From NCBI GenBank assembly GCA_037385045.1, contig JARRNJ010000032.1:1-23107 (forward strand): a stretch of 23,107 bases of DNA, written 5' to 3'. The DNA comes from JARRNJ01 sp037385045. GTDB taxonomy: Bacteria; Pseudomonadota; Gammaproteobacteria; JASBUN01. How positions within the stretch are numbered: the first letter of the stretch is position 1; each line of letters begins with the position of its first letter. Shown here in pieces: positions 18,705-23,107 of the stretch. The notes beneath the pieces are model-generated. The model was not told the DNA's origin, did not search any database, and was given only the letters and a program-made list of their open reading frames with translations. A program made the position numbers and the translations under genes.

Positions 18705-20198
18705 ATGAACCAGCCGCACGCCACTGAACCACCCGCCACCAATGCGGACAAGGCGGCCCTGCTGCGGGAGATGCAGAAAATCCTTCCGGCGGCGGCCGTG
18801 CTGCACGAAGCCGAGGACCTGCGGCCCTACGAATGCGACGGCTTGTCCGCCTACCGCCAGCTGCCGATGCTGGTGGCGCTGCCCGAAACCGTCGAACAGG
18901 TGCAGGCGATTCTCAGGCTGTGCAACCGCCACCGCGTGCCCGTCATCGCCCGCGGCGCCGGCACCGGGCTGTCCGGCGGTTCGCTGCCGCGCGAGGACGC
19001 CGTGTTGCTGAGCCTGGCGCGCTTCAACCGGATACTGGAGATCGATCCCGCCAACTGCCTGGCGTGGGTCCAGCCAGGCGTGCGCAACCTGGCCATTTCC
19101 GAAGCCGCCGCACCCATGGGGCTCTATTACGCCCCGGACCCCTCATCGCAGATCGCCTGCAGCATCGGCGGCAACGTAGCCGAGAATTCCGGTGGCGTTC
19201 ACTGCCTCAAATACGGCCTCACGGTGCACAACATCCTCGAGCTCAAGGTGGTCACGATGGACGGGGAGCTGCTCACCATCGGCACCACGGCTCCGGATGC
19301 GCCCGGCTACGATCTGCTGGCGCTGCTGACCGGTTCCGAGGGCATGCTCGCCATCACCGTGGAGATCTGCGTCAAGCTGCTGCCGCGGCCGCAGCGGGCA
19401 CAGGTGCTGCTGGCGGCCTTCGATTCCATCGACAAGGCCGGTGACGCGGTGGCTGCAATCATCGGCGCCGGGATCGTTCCCGCCGGGCTGGAAATGATGG
19501 ACAACCCCTCCATTCGGGCGGCCGAGGATTTCGTTCACGCGGACTACCCGGTGGACGCCGAGGCGATCCTGCTGTGCGAGCTGGACGGCAACAACGAAGA
19601 AGTCTCGGAGCAGGTCATGCTGGTGCACGACCTGCTGCGGCGCCGCGGAGCGACCGAAGTGCGCACCGCCCGCGATGAACAGGAACGCCAGCGTTTCTGG
19701 GCTGGACGCAAGGCGGCTTTCCCCGCGGTGGGGCGCATTTCACCCGACTACTACTGTATCGACGGTACCATTCCGCGGCGCGAGCTCTCGAAGGTGCTGA
19801 CGCGCATCGGCGAATTGTCGCAGGAGTACGGACTGCGGGTCGCCAATGTGTTCCATGCCGGCGACGGCAATCTGCACCCGCTGATTCTATACGACGCCAA
19901 TCATCCCGGCGAACTGGAACGCACTGAGGAGCTGGCGGGCAAGATCCTGGAGCTGTGCGTGGAAGTGGGCGGCACCATAACCGGCGAGCATGGTGTGGGC
20001 ATGGAAAAGATCAATCAGATGTGCGTGCAGTTCCCGGACGCGGAGCTGACCCAGTTCCACGCCGTCAAGGCGGCGTTCGACCCGCTGGGCCTGCTCAATC
20101 CCGGCAAAGCGGTGCCGACCCTGGCACGCTGCGCGGAATTCAATGCCATGCATGTGCACGGCGGTCAGCTGCCGTTCCCGGACCTCGAGCGCTTCTGA
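18705..20198 (+). CDS. glcD: FAD-linked oxidase, GlcD-type (glycolate/D-lactate dehydrogenase family)
   Basis: A 497-residue flavoprotein of the VAO/PCMH family. The N-terminal FAD-binding domain has PVIARGAGTGLSGG and a PDPSS...GGNVAENSGG stretch. The C-terminal FAD-oxidase domain carries NVFHAGDGNLHPL (H384, H391) and GEHGVGMEK (H429), typical of GlcD and D-2-hydroxyacid dehydrogenases. GlcD normally works with GlcE and the iron-sulfur subunit GlcF to oxidise glycolate to glyoxylate at the membrane. Neither partner gene follows here; the next gene is a rhodanese. It may be a stand-alone D-2-hydroxyacid dehydrogenase, or the partners may be elsewhere, so the symbol is tentative. GAGG lies about nine bases before the ATG. 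Confidence 0.85.
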   Translation: MNQPHATEPPATNADKAALLREMQKILPAAAVLHEAEDLRPYECDGLSAYRQLPMLVALPETVEQVQAILRLCNRHRVPVIARGAGTGLSGGSLPREDAVLLSLARFNRILEIDPANCLAWVQPGVRNLAISEAAAPMGLYYAPDPSSQIACSIGGNVAENSGGVHCLKYGLTVHNILELKVVTMDGELLTIGTTAPDAPGYDLLALLTGSEGMLAITVEICVKLLPRPQRAQVLLAAFDSIDKAGDAVAAIIGAGIVPAGLEMMDNPSIRAAEDFVHADYPVDAEAILLCELDGNNEEVSEQVMLVHDLLRRRGATEVRTARDEQERQRFWAGRKAAFPAVGRISPDYYCIDGTIPRRELSKVLTRIGELSQEYGLRVANVFHAGDGNLHPLILYDANHPGELERTEELAGKILELCVEVGGTITGEHGVGMEKINQMCVQFPDAELTQFHAVKAAFDPLGLLNPGKAVPTLARCAEFNAMHVHGGQLPFPDLERF

Positions 20199-20262
20199 GC
20201 GACGCTGCGGCGGACACCCGGATCGCTGCGGCCGGTTGCCGGCGGGCGGACAAGCGCGACCG

Positions 20263-21084
20263 ATGAATGACGACACCGAAAAGTTGCCGCTGATTCTCGA
20301 GCCGGACGCGCTGCAGAAACGGCTCGGCCGCGACCAACTGCTGATCGTCGATCTGTGCAAACCGGAAACCTACCGCCAGCTGCACGTCCCCGGCGCCCTG
20401 CATCTGGATTACGGGCGCCTGGTGCGGATCGAAAAGCCGGTGATGGGCCTGCTGCCCGACGACGATCATCTGAGCAGGTTGTTTTCCGACCTCGGCATCG
20501 CACCCGGAACCCATGTGGTGGCCTACGACGACGAAGGCGGCGGCCGCGCCGCGCGCCTGCTTTGGACCCTGGACGTGGCCGGCCACGATGGCTTTTCGCT
20601 GCTCAACGGCGGTCTGCAGGCCTGGGCCAACGAGGGCTATCCGCTCGAACACCGCCCGCTGGAAGCCACGCCCGGTAACTGCCGGGCACACCGAACGGAT
20701 ACCGGGATCACCGACAAGGACTACATCCTGGCCCACCTGCAGGATCCGGACGTGGTACTGCTCGATACCCGCAGCCCGGAGGAATATTCAGGGGCCAAAC
20801 GGCTGGCGCATCGGGCGGGCCACATTCCCGGCGCGGTGAACATGGATTGGGTCAACACCATGGACCGCCGGCGCAATCTGCGCCTGCTGCCCGAACCGCG
20901 CCTGCGGGAGATGCTGACGGACTTGAACGTCGCCCCGTCCAAGCAGGTGATCGTCTATTGCCACTCCCATCACCGCTCCGCGCACACCTACATCGTGCTC
21001 AAGGCGCTCGGTTATCCGCGGGTCAAGGGTTATCCCGGTGCGTGGTCCGAATGGGGCAACGACGCCACCACACCGGTGGAATAA
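20263..21084 (+). CDS. rhdA: RhdA-type sulfurtransferase (tandem rhodanese)
   Basis: Transfers sulfane sulfur, classically from thiosulfate to cyanide or thiols, through a cysteine persulfide. The 273 residues contain two rhodanese domains. The N-terminal one (~10-125) is non-catalytic, with an aspartate-rich loop (YDDEGGGRA) where the cysteine would be. The second (~140-273) holds catalytic C233 in the loop CHSHHRS. That loop and the ending YPRVKGYPGAWSEWGN resemble Azotobacter and Pseudomonas RhdA, where the loop is CQTHHR. Q/T to H/S differences in the loop may shift specificity. The start is the ATG at 20263, 64 bases after glcD, with a weak Shine-Dalgarno; a longer in-frame start at 20143 lies inside glcD. 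It is convergent with orn, with 12 bases between the stops. Confidence 0.88.
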   Translation: MNDDTEKLPLILEPDALQKRLGRDQLLIVDLCKPETYRQLHVPGALHLDYGRLVRIEKPVMGLLPDDDHLSRLFSDLGIAPGTHVVAYDDEGGGRAARLLWTLDVAGHDGFSLLNGGLQAWANEGYPLEHRPLEATPGNCRAHRTDTGITDKDYILAHLQDPDVVLLDTRSPEEYSGAKRLAHRAGHIPGAVNMDWVNTMDRRRNLRLLPEPRLREMLTDLNVAPSKQVIVYCHSHHRSAHTYIVLKALGYPRVKGYPGAWSEWGNDATTPVE

Positions 21085-21096
21085 GGGCCGCGCGCC

Positions 21097-21645
21097 TCAC
21101 TGGGCGCGGAACAGGTGCTCGCGGTAATATTGCAGCTCACGGATGGAGTCGCGGATATCGTCCAGTGCCAGGTGGCGGGCATCCTTGTGGAACCCCTGCA
21201 GCACCCCCGGATACCAGCGCGCCGCCAGTTCCTTGATGCTGCTGACGTCGAGGTTGCGGTAATGGAAGAACCGCTCCAGGTCGGGCATGCAGCGGGCCAG
21301 GAAGCGCCGGTCCTGGCAAATGCTGTTGCCGCACATGGGCGATTTGCCGGGCGGCACGTACTGCTCCAGAAACGCCAAGGTCTGGTATTGGGCCTCGTTC
21401 TCGTGAATGCGGCTGGCCCGCACGCGCTCGATCAGCCCCGACTGCCCGTGCTGGTTCCTGTTCCAGTCGTCCATGGCCTCGAGCACGTCATCGCTCTGGT
21501 GAATGGCCAGCACCGGGCCTTCGGCCACCAGGTTGAGGTGGGCGTCGGTAACGATGGTGGCGATCTCGATTATGTGGTCGCTCTGCGCATCCAGACCGGT
21601 CATTTCCAGATCGATCCAGATCAGGTTATTCAGATCCTGCGCCAT
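21097..21645 (-). CDS. orn: Oligoribonuclease
   Basis: A 3'-5' exoribonuclease that degrades two- to five-base RNA fragments, notably the pGpG made from cyclic di-GMP; it is essential in E. coli. The 182 residues agree with the family length of ~180. The DEDDh catalytic set is visible: D12 and E14 in IWIDLEMTGLD, the aspartate in CGNSICQDRRFL, and the histidine and aspartate in HKDARHLALDDI. The ATG at 21645 (MAQDLNN) is chosen by family length; an in-frame ATG at 21684 would add 13 residues. It is convergent with rhdA and divergent from the M48 peptidase gene; as I recall, orn, an M48 peptidase and rsgA are often neighbours in gammaproteobacteria. Confidence 0.96.
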   Translation of the reverse strand: MAQDLNNLIWIDLEMTGLDAQSDHIIEIATIVTDAHLNLVAEGPVLAIHQSDDVLEAMDDWNRNQHGQSGLIERVRASRIHENEAQYQTLAFLEQYVPPGKSPMCGNSICQDRRFLARCMPDLERFFHYRNLDVSSIKELAARWYPGVLQGFHKDARHLALDDIRDSIRELQYYREHLFRAQ

Positions 21646-21751
21646 GTGGTTGTCCAATCGCCGACCGGGCAATAGTCGGGGCATTTGCAGGGTTAACGGG
21701 ACCGCCCCTCGGCCCCCTGTTGATCCGAGAATGCGGTTATACTTAAATTCG

Positions 21752-21764
21752 ATTCAGACTGAAT
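21752..21764. repeat. 13-base palindrome in the orn / M48 peptidase spacer
   Basis: ATTCAG-A-CTGAAT is a perfect odd palindrome in an AT-richer patch of the 230-base divergent spacer. It could be an operator for either gene. Candidate promoter hexamers nearby (TTGATC at 21719-21724 and TTAAAT at 21742-21747 on plus, 17 bases apart) would place a plus-strand start at or next to it. I see no other feature in this spacer. Confidence 0.3.
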
Positions 21765-21875
21765 TGTAGAACGCCAGCGCCCACACACAAAACCACGCAC
21801 CGCGGCCAGCCGGCCGAAACCAGCGCGCTATCATGCTACTGCATCTGCGCCCACCAAGACGGAGATCGGATTCCA

Positions 21876-23107
21876 GTGGTCATCAATGCCTTCAGTTACC
21901 TGTTTCTCGCCGTCCTGCTGCTGACGTTGGGCGTGCAATTCTGGCTTGCGGGCCGCCAGATCCGCCACGTGCAGGCCGAACGGGAGCGGGTTCCGGAAGC
22001 GTTTCGAGCCAAAATCCCGCTCAGCACCCACCGCCGAGCCGCCGACTACACCGTGGCGCGCACCCGGTTCTCCCGCATTGACGCCGTCTACTCGGCGATC
22101 CTGTTGCTGTTGTGGACCTTCGGCGGCGGCCTGAACCTGCTTGACCGGGCCTGGCACGGCCTCGATCTGGGCGATCTGGCCACCGGCGTCGCCGTGCTGG
22201 TCAGCGCCGTACTGCTGATGTCGCTGCTGGAAATTCCCATGAGCGCGATACGGGCGTTCGGCATCGAGCAGCGCTTCGGCTTCAACCGCACCACCGTCGG
22301 TGTCTTCATCGGTGACCTGGTCAAGGGCGGGGCACTGATGCTGGTGCTGGGCGTGCCCCTGGCCTGGCTGGTGCTGTGGATCATGCAGGTGGCCGGGCCG
22401 CTGTGGTGGCTGTACGTGTGGCTGGTGTGGTTCGGCTTCAGCCTGCTGATGCTGTGGGCCTACCCCGCGTTCATCGCGCCGCTGTTCAACAAGTTCGAGC
22501 CGGTGCAGGACCAGGAGCTGCGCCAGCGGGTCGAGCGGCTGCTGCAGCATTGCGGCTTCCACAGCAAGGGAATTTTCGTCATGGACGGATCACGGCGCTC
22601 CACCCACGGCAACGCCTATTTTGGCGGCATCGGCAGCAACAAGCGCATTGTCTTCTTCGACACCCTGCTCAAACAGCTGGACGAAGAAGAAATCGAAGCG
22701 GTGCTGGCACACGAACTGGGCCATTTCCGGCTGCACCACATCCGCAAACGCCTGGCGCTGATGGGTGGCATCAGCCTGCTCAGTCTGGCGTTGCTCGGCT
22801 GGCTGATCCGGCAGGACTGGTTCTACTCCGGCCTCGGCGTGGACCACCCAACCACTTACATGGCGCTGCTGCTGTTCATGATGCTGGCCCCGGTGTTCGG
22901 ATTTCTATTGACACCGAGCATGTCGTGGCTGTCGCGCCGGCACGAATTCGAGGCCGACGACTATGCCGCGCGCCAGCGCGACGGGCGCACGCTGGTGCGG
23001 GCGCTGGTCAAGCTGTACCAGGAAAACGCCAGCACCCTGACTCCGGACCCGGTGTATTCGCGCTTTTATGATTCCCACCCACCGGCGCCGATACGGGTCA
23101 ACCATCT
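21876..23107 (+). CDS. M48 family (Ste24-like) membrane zinc metallopeptidase, 3' end cut by window
   Basis: A membrane metallopeptidase of the Ste24/CAAX-protease type, at least 410 residues, running off the right edge. The first ~215 residues contain a helix beginning at residue 4 (NAFSYLFLAVLLLTLG) and four further hydrophobic segments. The zinc site HELGH holds H279, E280 and H283, and the third ligand is E357 in RRHEFEADD. Further helices lie between them. Bacterial members are thought to act in membrane protein quality control; no prenylated substrate is expected. The start is a GTG at 21876 with GGAG 11 bases upstream. No in-frame ATG gives a full first helix, and the ATG at 21833 is in another frame. 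This is an inferred start. Confidence 0.92.
   Translation, partial: MVINAFSYLFLAVLLLTLGVQFWLAGRQIRHVQAERERVPEAFRAKIPLSTHRRAADYTVARTRFSRIDAVYSAILLLLWTFGGGLNLLDRAWHGLDLGDLATGVAVLVSAVLLMSLLEIPMSAIRAFGIEQRFGFNRTTVGVFIGDLVKGGALMLVLGVPLAWLVLWIMQVAGPLWWLYVWLVWFGFSLLMLWAYPAFIAPLFNKFEPVQDQELRQRVERLLQHCGFHSKGIFVMDGSRRSTHGNAYFGGIGSNKRIVFFDTLLKQLDEEEIEAVLAHELGHFRLHHIRKRLALMGGISLLSLALLGWLIRQDWFYSGLGVDHPTTYMALLLFMMLAPVFGFLLTPSMSWLSRRHEFEADDYAARQRDGRTLVRALVKLYQENASTLTPDPVYSRFYDSHPPAPIRVNH

Overview
The window is a GC-rich bacterial chromosome segment packed with ordinary housekeeping genes. Several features point to a gammaproteobacterium: a YqiB-type DUF1249 protein, an Orn-type oligoribonuclease next to an RhdA-type rhodanese, an IscR-like regulator, and the MoxR/DUF58/TgpA cassette. 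A Chromatiales or Ectothiorhodospira-like lineage is a guess. I see no rRNA, tRNA, CRISPR array, insertion sequence, phage gene or integrase.

Left part (1-3683). The 3' end of a Pat-type acyl-CoA synthetase/GNAT protein is followed by a 17 kDa-antigen-like glycine-zipper lipoprotein. Convergent to these lies a two-gene operon on the minus strand, archease then RtcB RNA ligase, for RNA repair or splicing.

Middle-left (3684-9324). All genes are on the plus strand: MoxR ATPase, DUF58 protein and TgpA-like transglutaminase, tightly packed. Then come an LsrG-like monooxygenase and an iron-type alcohol dehydrogenase joined by a 4-base GTGA overlap.

Gene-poor centre (9325-11169). This holds a small gene for a 51-residue membrane protein (minus strand, good Shine-Dalgarno), a long stretch with stacked inverted repeats, and an IscR-like Rrf2 regulator with its own promoter. 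The regulator has no cysteine at all, so it lacks the [2Fe-2S] ligands of IscR. Its promoter nevertheless carries a site resembling the IscR Type 1 motif. Upstream of it is a structured, gene-free stretch that ends in a hairpin plus T-run on the plus strand, a possible small RNA. This is the most interesting part of the window.

Right part (11170-23107). A DUF1249 protein is divergent from phosphoglucomutase. Then, all on plus, come PEP synthase, a Ca2+-ATPase-like P-type pump, a GlcD-type FAD oxidase without glcE/glcF beside it, and an RhdA-type sulfurtransferase. Oligoribonuclease (minus) is convergent with the sulfurtransferase and divergent from a Ste24-like M48 metallopeptidase that runs off the window. 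Pgm and PpsA together suggest gluconeogenesis feeding sugar-phosphate or glycogen metabolism.
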